From: Pseudomonas oryzihabitans NBRC 102199
GTDB taxonomy: Bacteria; Pseudomonadota; Gammaproteobacteria; Pseudomonadales; Pseudomonadaceae
Direction of reading: 5' to 3'
NCBI RefSeq assembly: GCF_000730625.1
Contig: NZ_BBIT01000004.1
Span: 1-64,000 of the forward strand
DNA: 64,000 nucleotides
Below the pieces are notes generated by a model that had not been told where the DNA came from, searched no databases, and saw nothing but the letters and a program-made list of their open reading frames with translations. A program made the position numbers and the translations under genes. Shown here one piece after another: positions 18,725 to 27,470 of the stretch (position 1 is its first letter; each line of letters starts with the position of its first letter).

Positions 18725-19029
18725 GACGTTTTCCCTCCGGGGCTGGCGCCAGGGCGCCGAGGTCATCCAGCCTGCACCGGTCCGCACGGGCGCTCAAGCC
18801 GCGCAGGGCTCCTCCGCACTCGGAGCCCGCGGCCAGGCCACCGGGTCCGCGGCTATTTGCGGTCAGGAGTGCGATCCGCCCGACGGTTTCAGGAGGTCGT
18901 TTCCCGGCTGTAGGGGATTTCGGCGATGATCGATCGCAGCAGTGGCAGCCCGTCCAGGGTGCTGCTCGACCTTGGCTGACCGCTGTGGTCAGCTGGACTT
19001 CGCACCAGGCGCACGGAGGCGCTCGCTGC
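18725..19029. other. Intergenic region without a recognised gene
   Basis: About 305 bases between the divergent cupin gene and the small membrane-protein pair. Several long frames cross it, but they are G+C-driven and start or end outside it. I see no RNA gene or clear palindrome. It probably holds the two promoters. Confidence 0.4.
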
Positions 19030-19242
19030 ATGCCCATTCCCTCGCTTCCCCTCGTCGCTCCCGCTCTGCCCGGCGCTCTCCCCCAGGACGCCGTCGCTCA
19101 ACCCGGCCCGCGCGCCGTCGAGCCCGCCGCACCCTTCTGGCTCAGGCTCCTGAGTGGCGTCAGCCGCTGGTTGAACCGGTTGTTTCTCAGCCTGGTCATG
19201 GCGCTGATCGGCTTTACCCTATGGCACTGGTGGCAGGGATGA
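19030..19242 (+). CDS. Small membrane protein, unknown
   Basis: A 70-residue frame starting at ATG 19030 behind GGAGG (10-base spacing). It has a Pro/Ala-rich N-terminus and one C-terminal membrane helix (RLFLSLVMALIGFTLWHWWQG). I do not recognise a family. Its stop overlaps the next small frame by ATGA, which supports both being translated. There is no neighbour that indicates a role. Confidence 0.5.
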   Translation: MPIPSLPLVAPALPGALPQDAVAQPGPRAVEPAAPFWLRLLSGVSRWLNRLFLSLVMALIGFTLWHWWQG

Positions 19243-19349
19243 AGCGGCGTCTGGATCAACTTGAGTTGACCATCCTGATGTGCGGCATCGGCCTGCTGGC
19301 CATGGCGCTCATCGTCGCCGTGGGCATGCAGGGCCTGGACTGGGCCTGA
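19239..19349 (+). CDS. Very small membrane protein, unknown
   Basis: A 36-residue frame (MKRRLDQLELTILMCGIGLL...) overlapping the previous stop by four bases. A charged, probably cytoplasmic N-terminus is followed by a single helix (ILMCGIGLLAMALIVAVGM). The two tiny overlapping membrane frames look like a coupled pair. No homologue is recognised. Confidence 0.45.
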   Translation: MKRRLDQLELTILMCGIGLLAMALIVAVGMQGLDWA

Positions 19350-19452
19350 GCCTACGGGCGGCCTTACCAGACCTTTACCTGGCCTGACGTCCGCTGACCG
19401 CCAAAGGTGTTTCATGGTGACGCGGCCCATCGAGCGCCGCGAGGAGAGCACC

Positions 19453-19788
19453 ATGGCATCGCGAGCGTCGTTGATTCTGCTGTTGACCGCCACCCTGACC
19501 GCCAGCGGCCTGGCCGCCGCCTACGAGGGCCCCGAGCGTGGGCAACCTTGGGCAGGCGGCCCCGCAGCCGTCGCCGAGGGCGGCGAATTCCTGCCGGCGG
19601 GCGAATTTCGACGGCATCACCGGCACCACCCCTATTACCGCAGGGATCGCTATCCCTACAGCTATTACCAGCCCTATCCGCAGCCCGGCTATGCCGCGCC
19701 CCATTGGCGGCCGGCGCCACCGGGCTACTACCCCTACCAGCCGGCCTATGAACCCCGTCCCTATTACGGGCCCCCGCGCCATTGGTGA
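19453..19788 (+). CDS. Secreted Tyr/Pro/His-rich protein
   Basis: A 111-residue protein: signal peptide 1-22 (LILLLTATLTASGLAAA), a short linker, then a low-complexity tail of repeated HHRHHPYY, YPYSYYQPYPQP and YYPYQPAY units. The GAGGAGAG ribosome site supports the ATG at 19453 over an upstream one. His-rich clusters suggest possible metal binding, but that is inference. Function unknown. Confidence 0.65.
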   Translation: MASRASLILLLTATLTASGLAAAYEGPERGQPWAGGPAAVAEGGEFLPAGEFRRHHRHHPYYRRDRYPYSYYQPYPQPGYAAPHWRPAPPGYYPYQPAYEPRPYYGPPRHW

Positions 19789-19901
19789 ACTGCTTGGCAT
19801 CACGACGGCGAGATGATGGCCTTTTGCGATGAGCCACACAGGGAGATGTTTGCCAGAGGAGCAGAATGCCATCACCCATTAGGCTTTAGGGCGCTGCCAA
19901 C

Positions 19902-19994
19902 ATGTATGAGAGAGATGATGTAATCTGCATGGCTTGCCTTGCGACCATGGCTGCAGCCTTCACCGGCTTCATCATGGTGATGGCGCTGTTGTGA
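19902..19994 (+). CDS. Possible 30-residue membrane peptide
   Basis: The frame MYERDDVICMACLATMAAAF... has one hydrophobic helix (TMAAAFTGFIMVMALL) and stops just before the sutA terminator hairpin. No good ribosome site is visible, and the prediction rests on composition alone, in an otherwise empty 260-base gap. Confidence 0.25.
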   Translation: MYERDDVICMACLATMAAAFTGFIMVMALL

Positions 19995-20006
19995 TCGCCA
20001 GATAGA

Positions 20007-20032
20007 CGAAACCCCGCCGAGGCGGGGTTTCG
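20007..20032 (-). terminator. Terminator for sutA
   Basis: CGAAACCCCGCC-GA-GGCGGGGTTTCG is a perfect hairpin about 20 bases beyond the sutA stop on the minus strand, with T residues in the 3' arm. Confidence 0.75.
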
Positions 20033-20051
20033 AAGGCGGTATAGCACGGTC

Positions 20052-20384
20052 CTAGATGGGACGACTGCCATATTTGCTGTCTGGCTTCTTCGGCGGATCG
20101 GCGACCACATTGGCGTCGATTTCCTGCACCTTGCCACCGCGGGCCAGAAAGTCCTGCATGGCCTTTTCCAACGCATCCCGCTCGCGCTGCTTGGCTTCCA
20201 CCGAAGGCAATTCCTCGGGCTCGGCTTCACGCTTCTTCTTGGCCTTGCTCCCGGACGCGGGCGCTTCGCTGTCCCCGCTTTCCTCTTGCTCGGCGTCGTC
20301 GGTTGCGGCAGCGAAGTCTTCGTTATCGCCCTCTTCTTCCGCGCCTGTCTCCAGGTCGTCCTGCTCCAGATCTTCGTCGCTCAT
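20052..20384 (-). CDS. sutA: SutA, RNA-polymerase-binding transcription regulator
   Basis: A 110-residue protein with a very acidic disordered N-terminus (SDEDLEQDDLETGAEEEG), a basic patch KAKKKREAEPEELP, a central helix (VEAKQRERDALEKAMQDFLARGG) and the conserved end VVADPPKKPDSKYGSRPI. This is the SutA signature; in P. aeruginosa it binds RNA polymerase and raises rRNA and ribosomal-protein transcription during slow growth. The GGAGGCGG ribosome site supports the ATG at 20384. It follows yjbQ on the same strand. Confidence 0.93.
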   Translation of the reverse strand: MSDEDLEQDDLETGAEEEGDNEDFAAATDDAEQEESGDSEAPASGSKAKKKREAEPEELPSVEAKQRERDALEKAMQDFLARGGKVQEIDANVVADPPKKPDSKYGSRPI

Positions 20385-20455
20385 AAACCGCCTCCACACA
20401 CTTTGGCAAAATCGGACCGCGCGTTTTGACGCGGCCTCCTAAAAAAAATTCCTGG

Positions 20456-20875
20456 CTATTCGCCCTGCAGCGTCGCGATCAGTCGCCGTGCGCCACCCTG
20501 GTCGCGATGCTCGCCCAGGTAGATGCCCTGCCAGGTTCCCAGGGCCAGGCGACCCGCCTGGACCGGCAGACTCAGGCTGCAGCCGAGCAGACTGCTCTTG
20601 AAATGCGCAGGCAGGTCGTCCGGCCCTTCATAGTCGTGTTCGTAACCGGCCTGTCCCTGGGGCACCAGCTGGTTGAAGAACCGCTCGAAGTCGCGGCGTA
20701 CCGCCCCATCGGCATTCTCGTTGATGGTCAGCGAGGCCGAGGTGTGCTGCAGCCAGAGGTGCAGCAGGCCGATCCGGCACTCGCCAAGCTCGGGCAGCTG
20801 CTCCAGCACCTCAGCGGTGACGAGATGGAAACCACGCGCCCGCGCGCGCAGGGAAAAGCTCCGCTGCAGCCACAT
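20456..20875 (-). CDS. yjbQ: YjbQ family protein (UPF0047)
   Basis: A 139-residue member of the YjbQ/UPF0047 family, some of which show low thiamine-phosphate synthase activity. Family marks: [19 protein letters not shown], the [15 protein letters not shown] segment and [12 protein letters not shown]. The ATG at 20875 is chosen over a TTG two codons upstream. It is followed by sutA 71 bases later. Confidence 0.9.
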   Translation of the reverse strand: MWLQRSFSLRARARGFHLVTAEVLEQLPELGECRIGLLHLWLQHTSASLTINENADGAVRRDFERFFNQLVPQGQAGYEHDYEGPDDLPAHFKSSLLGCSLSLPVQAGRLALGTWQGIYLGEHRDQGGARRLIATLQGE

Positions 20876-21007
20876 GAACAACCCCCGCCGACTGACTGGG
20901 CGCGCATTCTAGCGCGACGATCGGAAAAGCAAAGCGGTGATTGCACACCGCTTGCGTGCAGTCTAGACACAGCAGGATGGCGGTTGTTCCAGCCGTATGG
21001 CGGACAT

Positions 21008-21034
21008 GAAAAAGGCGCCTCGCGGCGCCTTTTT
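21008..21034. terminator. Bidirectional terminator after amtB
   Basis: AAAAAGGCGCC-TCG-CGGCGCCTTTTT forms a strong hairpin with an A-run on one side and a T-run on the other, 14 bases beyond the amtB stop on the minus strand. Confidence 0.85.
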
Positions 21035-21047
21035 CCAGAGTGGTGGC

Positions 21048-22388
21048 TTACAGGTTGTAGCCACGCTCGTTGTGAAGGGTGAGGTCCAGACCCACGGTTT
21101 CCTCTTCTTCGTTGACTCTCAGACCCATGACCACGTCCAGCACCTTGAGGATCACGAAGGTGACGATGCCGGTGTAGACGATGGTGAAGGCCACGCCCTT
21201 GAACTGGATGAACAGCTGGGCGCCGATGTCGGTAACGGTGCCGAAGCCACCCAGGGACGGAGCGGCGAAGACACCGGTCAGCAGGGCGCCGACGATGCCA
21301 CCGATGCCGTGCACGCCAAAGGCGTCCAGGGAGTCGTCGTAGCCGAGCTTGCGCTTGAGGCTGGTGGCGGTGAAGAAGCAGATCACGCCAGCGGCCAGGC
21401 CGATGATCAGGGCGCCCATGGGGCCGGCGGTACCGGCGGCCGGGGTGATGGCGACCAGACCGGCGACCACGCCGGAAGCGATGCCCAGGGCGCTCGGCTT
21501 ACCGTGGGTGATCCACTCGGCGAACATCCAGCCCAGGGCGGCAGCTGCGGTGGCGATCTGGGTGGTCAGCATGGCCATGCCGGCGGTGCCGTTGGCGGCG
21601 GCGGCGGAACCGGCGTTGAAGCCGAACCAGCCGACCCACAGCATGGCGGCACCGACCAGGGTGTAGCCCAGGTTGTGCGGCGCCATGGGAGTGGTGGGAT
21701 AGCCCTTGCGCTTGCCCAGGACCAGGGCCGCGACCAGACCGGCCACACCGGCGTTGATGTGCACCACGGTGCCGCCGGCGAAGTCCAGCACGCCCCAGTC
21801 CCACATCAGGCCGCCGTCACCGCTCCAGACCATGTGGGCGATGGGGGCGTAGACGAAGGTGAACCACAGGCCGGTGAAGACCAGCATGGCGGAGAACTTC
21901 ATGCGCTCGGCGAAGGCACCGACGATCAGCGCCGGGGTGATGATGGCGAAGGTCATCTGGAAGGTGACGAAGACGCTTTCCGGGAACAGGGCGGTAGCCG
22001 AGGTCACGGCATCATGCTGCAGGCTGGACAGGAAGGCCTTGCCCAGACCGCCGATGAAGGAATTGAAGTTGGTGACGCCCTTCTCCATGCCGGTGGTGTC
22101 GAAGGCCAGGCTGTAGCCGTAGACCATCCACAGGATGCTGACGAGACCGGTGATGGCGAAGCACTGCATCATCACCGAGAGGACGTTCTTGGCACGCACC
22201 ATGCCGCCGTAGAACAGCGCGAGACCCGGGATGGTCATGAACAGCACCAGGGCCGTCGAGACCAGCATCCAGGCCGTATCCCCGCTGTTGATGGCTGGTG
22301 CCGCAGCCGCTTCCTGGGCCATGGCCAGGCCCGGCAGCGCTACGAAAGACATGAGGGCTCCTAGCCCTGCGTAGGTGCGCAGAGTCAT
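21048..22388 (-). CDS. amtB: Ammonium transporter AmtB
   Basis: A 446-residue trimeric inner-membrane ammonium channel: signal peptide 1-24, then 11 helices. The twin-His pore is visible as VVHINAGVAGLVAAL and GVHGIGGIVGALLTG, and the conserved Asp lies in LDFAGG. GlnK encoded just upstream blocks the channel when nitrogen is ample. The gap to glnK is 48 bases, so both are one transcript. Confidence 0.97.
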   Translation of the reverse strand: MTLRTYAGLGALMSFVALPGLAMAQEAAAAPAINSGDTAWMLVSTALVLFMTIPGLALFYGGMVRAKNVLSVMMQCFAITGLVSILWMVYGYSLAFDTTGMEKGVTNFNSFIGGLGKAFLSSLQHDAVTSATALFPESVFVTFQMTFAIITPALIVGAFAERMKFSAMLVFTGLWFTFVYAPIAHMVWSGDGGLMWDWGVLDFAGGTVVHINAGVAGLVAALVLGKRKGYPTTPMAPHNLGYTLVGAAMLWVGWFGFNAGSAAAANGTAGMAMLTTQIATAAAALGWMFAEWITHGKPSALGIASGVVAGLVAITPAAGTAGPMGALIIGLAAGVICFFTATSLKRKLGYDDSLDAFGVHGIGGIVGALLTGVFAAPSLGGFGTVTDIGAQLFIQFKGVAFTIVYTGIVTFVILKVLDVVMGLRVNEEEETVGLDLTLHNERGYNL

Positions 22389-22436
22389 CGTTGTTTCTCC
22401 TGGGGCTCGTGTGGGGTTGGGCGGTCAGTTAAGGCG

Positions 22437-22829
<393 letters not shown>

Positions 22830-22947
22830 CTAGCGCAGTGACCGTCTGTTTAACCGTTGGCGTGGTAATCGCCGCGGTCACGGCAGAAGCGGCCAGAGCG
22901 CGCCTCCACCCCAGGCGCCCTCTGACGCCCGTCTCTGCATCGGCAGT

Positions 22948-22963
22948 AGCAGAAAGCTTGCCA
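22948..22963 (-). promoter_or_regulatory. Candidate sigma-54 promoter of glnK-amtB
   Basis: On the minus strand TGGCAAGCTTTCTGCT has the invariant GG-N10-GC spacing and matches the consensus TGGCACG-N4-TTGCW at most positions. It would give a leader of about 160 bases before glnK. Confidence 0.55.
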
Positions 22964-23049
22964 GGTTTGTGAAGGCGTACGGATTTCGAGCGCCAGCCCG
23001 GCTGGCGCGCCTCCTGAAGGGGCAGGACCTGGCCCTGCGGGCAGGACTT

Positions 23050-23100
23050 TGCACCAACAGCGAACAGCTCTGGGCTGGGACTGGCACCAAAGCGGTGCAA
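23050..23100. promoter_or_regulatory. Candidate NtrC enhancer sites
   Basis: GGCACC-AAAGC-GGTGCA (23083-23099) differs by one base from the NtrC dyad TGCACC-N5-GGTGCA. A second half-conserved site, TGCACC-AACAG-CGAACA, starts at 23050, 33 bases (about three helix turns) away. Both lie 90-150 bases upstream of the sigma-54 element, the expected enhancer position. Confidence 0.55.
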
Positions 23101-23168
23101 GGCCGCTGCCGGAGGGCCGGAAGCCCGCTGTGCTACACTCGAGCTTTGATCCATTGCAGGGGATAACC

Positions 23169-23468
23169 ATGTCCACGACCCGTTCGCTGTTCGATTCCCT
23201 GACTCAGCAGGCCAGCCGGCTGTTCGGTCAGGACTCGCCGCTGCCCAAGGCCGAGATCGAAAGCCAATTCAAGGCACTGCTGCAAGGCGCCCTGAGCAAG
23301 CTCGATGTGGTCAGCCGCGACGAATTCGATGCCCAGATGGCCGTGCTGGCCCGCACCCGTGCGCGCCTGGAAGCCCTCGAAGCGCGCCTCACCGAGCTGG
23401 AAAAGCCGCAAACCGCCGAGGTCAAGCCGCCGGTTACCCCGGCCACGGACGTCGCGCCCGCCGACTGA
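23169..23468 (+). CDS. ubiK: UbiK family ubiquinone-biosynthesis accessory factor
   Basis: A 99-residue helical protein of the UbiK/YqiC (BMFP) family: amphipathic N-terminal half (LFDSLTQQASRLF), VVSRDEFDAQMAVLARTRARLEALEARLTELE coiled coil split over residues 45-77, and a Pro/Ala-rich tail. UbiK helps the soluble Ubi complex in aerobic ubiquinone synthesis. The ATG at 23169 follows GGGGATAACC. comM is next on the same strand. Confidence 0.88.
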   Translation: MSTTRSLFDSLTQQASRLFGQDSPLPKAEIESQFKALLQGALSKLDVVSRDEFDAQMAVLARTRARLEALEARLTELEKPQTAEVKPPVTPATDVAPAD

Positions 23469-23531
23469 TCCCCAAGGGCGCGCCAGGATGGTGCAGCCCT
23501 GAGTCTGGCGAATCACGATCAAGGAGAGATC

Positions 23532-25022
23532 ATGTCGCTTGCCCTCGTTCATACCCGCGCCCAGGTGGGCGTGGAAGCGCCGCCGGTGGTCGTCGAGGCG
23601 CACCTGGCCAACGGCCTGCCCGCCCTCACCCTGGTCGGGCTGCCGGAAACCGCCGTTCGCGAAGCCAAGGATCGGGTGCGCAGCGCCATCCTCAATGCCG
23701 GCTTCGAATTCCCCAGTCGCCAGCAGACCCTCAATCTCGCGCCCGCCGACCTGCCCAAGGACGGCGGGCGTTTCGATCTGGCCCTGGCCATCGGCATTCT
23801 CGCCGCCAGCGGGCAGCTGCCAGCGCAGGGCCTCGACGGCTACGAGTGCCTGGGTGAACTGGCCCTGTCGGGCGCGGTGCGGGCGGTGCGCGGCGTGCTG
23901 CCCGCAGCGCTGGCGGCCCGGGCCGCCGGGCGGATCCTGGTGGTGCCCCGCGCCAATGCCGAGGAAGCCTGCCTGGCCAGTGGCCTCAGGGTGCTGGCGG
24001 TCGATCATCTGCTGGAATTCGCCGGTCACCTGAGTGGCCAGGCCGTACTGGCCCCCTATCAGCCCAGCGGCCTGCTGCGCACCCCGCTGCCCTATCCCGA
24101 TCTCGCCGAGGTCCAGGGCCAGCAGGCGGCCAAGCGCGCCCTGGTGGTGGCCGCGGCCGGTGCCCACAACCTGCTGCTGGCCGGCCCACCGGGAACCGGC
24201 AAGACGCTGCTCGCCAGTCGCCTGCCGGGACTGCTGCCGCCCCTGGACGAAGAAGAGGCGCTGCAGGTGGCCGCCATCCATTCGGTGGCCGGCCCCGAGC
24301 CGCTTGAACACTGGCCGCAGCGACCCTTTCGCCAGCCGCATCATTCGGCGTCCGGTCCGGCGCTGGTGGGCGGTGGCAGCCGTCCCGGTCCCGGCGAGAT
24401 CACCCTGGCCCACCGCGGGGTGCTGTTTCTCGACGAGTTGCCGGAATTCGATCGCAAGGTGCTGGAGGTGCTGCGCGAGCCCCTGGAGAGTGGCGAGATC
24501 GTCATCGCCCGGGCGCGGGAGCGGGTGCGCTTTCCGGCGCGCTTCCAGCTGGTGGCGGCGATGAATCCCTGCCCCTGCGGCTATCTGGGCGATCCCAGCG
24601 GCCGCTGTCGCTGCAGCCCGGAGCAGATCCAGCGCTATCGCGGCAAGCTCTCCGGTCCGTTGCTGGACCGTATCGACCTGCACCTGACCGTGGCCCGCGA
24701 GCACCTGCGCCTGGGCGCTTCAGTGGTCAGCGAACTCACCACGGCGGAGGCCGCGCGCCAGGTGGCCGACGCCCGCGCCCTCCAGCTGGCGCGCCAGGGT
24801 CGCCCCAACGCCCTGCTCGGTCTCGATCAGCTGCACCAGGTCTGTGCCCTTGGCGAGGCCGATCAGCGCTGGCTGGAAGGTGCGGGGGAACGCCTGAATC
24901 TGTCCCTGCGCGCCCTGCACCGGGTGGTCAAGGTGGCCCGTACCCTGGCCGATCTCGCCGGCCAGGCCGAGATCCGGCGACCGCAGCTGGCGGAAGCCCT
25001 GCAGTATCGCGCGAGTCACTAG
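23532..25022 (+). CDS. comM: ComM / YifB family Mg-chelatase-like AAA+ ATPase
   Basis: A 496-residue protein: N-terminal Lon-substrate-like domain (SLALVHTRAQVGVEAP), central AAA+ module with Walker A GPPGTGKTLLA and Walker B VLFLDELPEF, and a C-terminal magnesium-chelatase-type domain with a Cys cluster (NPCPCGYLGDPSGRCRCS). ComM is a hexameric helicase that promotes branch migration in natural transformation. The AAGGAGAG ribosome site supports the ATG. Its stop overlaps that of the opposing small gene by four bases. Confidence 0.94.
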   Translation: MSLALVHTRAQVGVEAPPVVVEAHLANGLPALTLVGLPETAVREAKDRVRSAILNAGFEFPSRQQTLNLAPADLPKDGGRFDLALAIGILAASGQLPAQGLDGYECLGELALSGAVRAVRGVLPAALAARAAGRILVVPRANAEEACLASGLRVLAVDHLLEFAGHLSGQAVLAPYQPSGLLRTPLPYPDLAEVQGQQAAKRALVVAAAGAHNLLLAGPPGTGKTLLASRLPGLLPPLDEEEALQVAAIHSVAGPEPLEHWPQRPFRQPHHSASGPALVGGGSRPGPGEITLAHRGVLFLDELPEFDRKVLEVLREPLESGEIVIARARERVRFPARFQLVAAMNPCPCGYLGDPSGRCRCSPEQIQRYRGKLSGPLLDRIDLHLTVAREHLRLGASVVSELTTAEAARQVADARALQLARQGRPNALLGLDQLHQVCALGEADQRWLEGAGERLNLSLRALHRVVKVARTLADLAGQAEIRRPQLAEALQYRASH

Positions 25023-25210
25023 GCGCCGGCGGGCGGGCCGTAGTGGCGTGGCGGCTCCTGCAGGCGATCGCGCAACGCCTGGTTTTCCTGCGCCAGCTCG
25101 AAGCACATGGCCCGCCACTGGTGGGCCAGCTCGCGATAGTCGTCCCGCTCCGCCCGCAGCGTGGTCAGCATGCGTTCGACGGCCTGCACCGCCTCGTTGG
25201 ATACGCCCAT
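25019..25210 (-). CDS. Small coiled-coil protein under a LexA-type box
   Basis: A 63-residue protein, MGVSNEAVQAVERMLTTL..., that is almost wholly helical with heptad-like spacing up to residue 50 and then a Pro/Gly-rich tail (PPRHYGPPAGA). I do not recognise a family. It begins 17 bases from a perfect CTG-N10-CAG palindrome, so it is probably induced by DNA damage. It is convergent with comM, sharing the CTAG at both stops. Confidence 0.72.
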   Translation of the reverse strand: MGVSNEAVQAVERMLTTLRAERDDYRELAHQWRAMCFELAQENQALRDRLQEPPRHYGPPAGA

Positions 25211-25226
25211 GACACCCCTCCTCTTA

Positions 25227-25246
25227 TACTGTATTTGCATACAGTA
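25227..25246 (-). promoter_or_regulatory. LexA (SOS) box
   Basis: TACTGTATTTGCATACAGTA has perfect seven-base arms (TACTGTA / TACAGTA) and contains CTG-N10-CAG, the core of the gammaproteobacterial LexA box. It lies immediately upstream of the 63-residue minus-strand gene, at the position of its promoter. Confidence 0.75.
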
Positions 25247-25292
25247 GTCAGAGTATTGCGGCCAGGCAAGGGCCAAGGTGCGCAGGAATGAA

Positions 25293-25316
25293 AAAGGGAG
25301 GCCTGAGCCTCCCTTT
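25293..25316. terminator. Terminator after the chemoreceptor gene
   Basis: AAAGGGAGGC-CTGA-GCCTCCCTTT is a perfect stem. On the minus strand it is followed by further T residues, 22 bases beyond the chemoreceptor stop. Confidence 0.8.
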
Positions 25317-25338
25317 CGCTGCTGCCGGAAGGGTCCGG

Positions 25339-27309
25339 TCAGCTGAAGCGCCCAACTTCGGCGCTCAGGTCTTCCGCCAGATGACGCAGCTCGCCCGCGG
25401 TACCGGCCAGCACCTCGGCGGCATCGCGCTGAGCGGCGTTGTCCACGGCGATCGCCTGGATGTTGCGGCTCAGGGCGGTGGCGGTGGTGCTCTGCTCGGC
25501 GGTGGCCTGGGCGATGCCGGAGAATTGCTCCACCGCCTCGGCGACCTGCTGGTCGATGCTGCGCAGCGCCTGGGCCACGTCGGCGTTGCGCGCCAGGCCC
25601 TGCTCCATCAGGCGATTGCCTTCGTCGATGGCGCCCATGGCGCGCTGGGTCTCGCCCTGCACCGCGCCGATCATCTGCGAGATCTCGCGGGTGGCTTCGC
25701 TGGTGCGACCGGCCAGCTGCCGGACTTCGTCGGCGACCACGGCGAAGCCGCGGCCCTGCTCACCGGCCCGCGCGGCTTCGATGGCGGCGTTGAGCGCCAG
25801 CAGGTTGGTCTGCTCGGCGATCCCGCTGATGACGCCGATGATGCCGCCAATCTGCTGGGAGCGGCCGTCCAGGCCCTTGATGAGTTCCGCGGTGCTGGCC
25901 AGGGAGTCGGCGATCTGCTCCAGGGCGCCCGAGGCGCCCTGCATGGCCTGGGTACCGGTGCGGGTCTGCTGGGCGTTTTCCTGCACCAGACGCTCGGTGC
26001 GCTGCATACCGTCGGCGATGTTCTGGGCGGTGGCGCTGAATTCCTCCACGGCGCTGGCCATGCTGTCGATCTGGCTGGACTGCTCGGCGGAGCGTCTCAA
26101 AGTCTGGTCGGACAGCTGGCTCAGTTGCTGGGAGCGCTCGGTGACCGCGCGCGAAGAGCCACGGACCTGCTCGACGGTGGAGGCCAGGGCATCGGCCATC
26201 TGGTTGAAGCTCCGGGCGAGTTCGCCGATCTCGTCGTGGCTGCGCGCCTCGACCCGCACGCTGAGTTGACCGCGACCCAGGGCCTGGGCCCGCTCCACCA
26301 GCTGGCCCAGCGGCTTCAGCTTGTGGCGCAGCAGGACGACCGAGGCGAGTACCGCCAGCACCAGGGCGATCAGGCTGCCGATGGCCAGGCGCAGGCCCAC
26401 GGCGTGCACCGGCGCGTCCAGCTCGGCCTTGGGCAGGGTGGCGACCACGGTCCAGCCTTCGCCGGCGACCGGCGCGCTGACGCTGAGGAAGTCCTCGTTG
26501 CCGTCCTGCCAGGTGTGTTCGTGCTGCTTGGGATCGTTCTTGAGGGCGGCGAGGAGCTCGTTGGCCTGCTTGGCATTGGCCGGCGGCACCAGCCAGTTGC
26601 CCTGCTCGTCGAGCAGGGCCAGGGAGCCGGTCTCGCCGATGCGCAGCTGGGTCAGCTGGGCCATTTGCTGGGCCTGGGCGTCGGTGTAGTCGAAGCCGAC
26701 GAAGAGCACGGCGATGACCTTGCCGGCGCCGTCGCGGACCGGGGTGTACTGGGTCATGTAGGAGCGCCCGAACAACTGGGCGCGCCCGACGTAGTTCTGG
26801 CCCTGCAGCAGACCGGCATAGGCCGGGTGCTTGCGATCGAGCTGGGTACCGATGGCGCGGCTGCCGTCCTGCTTCTTCAGCGAGGTGGTGATACGGGTGA
26901 AGTCGTCGCCATCACGCACGAAGATGGTGGCGACGCCACCGGTCAGCCGGGTGAAGTCGTCGACCTGGCTGAAGTCGCTGTTCAGCGCCTGACCGGCGAA
27001 CAGCAGCGCGGGGGCCGTGGCGCTGCCCAGGGGCAGTCGCTCGCCGGCCAGGCTCAGGCCGCCATCGAAGCGGCGCTCGAACAGGTTGGCCAGGCGCTGG
27101 GTGCTGATCTTCAGGGTGCTGAGAAAGGTCTGCTGCTGATCGGAGAGCAGTCGGGCCTCGCTGCCCAGGTGCTTGCGCTGGGTGCCTTCGATGGACACGC
27201 TCAGGGCATGGAGGGCGAACAGACAGCTGCCGGCGATCACGACAATCAGTACCAGACTGAGGGCCAAGGCAAGTTGTCGGGCGATACTACGACGCGGGGA
27301 AATGACCAT
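25339..27309 (-). CDS. Methyl-accepting chemotaxis protein
   Basis: A 656-residue inner-membrane chemoreceptor: first helix at about 12-34, a periplasmic Cache_3-Cache_2-type sensor to about 275 ([16 protein letters not shown]), second helix ([18 protein letters not shown]), HAMP domain ([22 protein letters not shown]) and signalling domain. The hairpin tip reads [23 protein letters not shown], the receptor signature. The ATG at 27309 with GGAG is preferred over a TTG at 27321. No CheBR-binding pentapeptide is seen at the C-terminus. Ligand unknown. Confidence 0.94.
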   Translation of the reverse strand: MVISPRRSIARQLALALSLVLIVVIAGSCLFALHALSVSIEGTQRKHLGSEARLLSDQQQTFLSTLKISTQRLANLFERRFDGGLSLAGERLPLGSATAPALLFAGQALNSDFSQVDDFTRLTGGVATIFVRDGDDFTRITTSLKKQDGSRAIGTQLDRKHPAYAGLLQGQNYVGRAQLFGRSYMTQYTPVRDGAGKVIAVLFVGFDYTDAQAQQMAQLTQLRIGETGSLALLDEQGNWLVPPANAKQANELLAALKNDPKQHEHTWQDGNEDFLSVSAPVAGEGWTVVATLPKAELDAPVHAVGLRLAIGSLIALVLAVLASVVLLRHKLKPLGQLVERAQALGRGQLSVRVEARSHDEIGELARSFNQMADALASTVEQVRGSSRAVTERSQQLSQLSDQTLRRSAEQSSQIDSMASAVEEFSATAQNIADGMQRTERLVQENAQQTRTGTQAMQGASGALEQIADSLASTAELIKGLDGRSQQIGGIIGVISGIAEQTNLLALNAAIEAARAGEQGRGFAVVADEVRQLAGRTSEATREISQMIGAVQGETQRAMGAIDEGNRLMEQGLARNADVAQALRSIDQQVAEAVEQFSGIAQATAEQSTTATALSRNIQAIAVDNAAQRDAAEVLAGTAGELRHLAEDLSAEVGRFS

Positions 27310-27470
27310 AGGGGGCTCCAAAGCGCCTACATCCCTGTAGGGCAGTACGAATTTGAGGGCAAGGGCTATATCAGGCGACCGACCGCTCTAGGGCGGTCTT
27401 CTTAGGGGTTAACTGTTATCTTATCGGCAGAGGTACGATGAACTAAAGCCAATGACAGCAGTCTGGCGCC

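Noticed and set aside
23081..23101. A plus-strand sigma-54 promoter for ubiK at TGGCACC...GGTGCA
   Set aside because: The spacing between GG and GC is 12, not 10; the dyad fits an NtrC site better.
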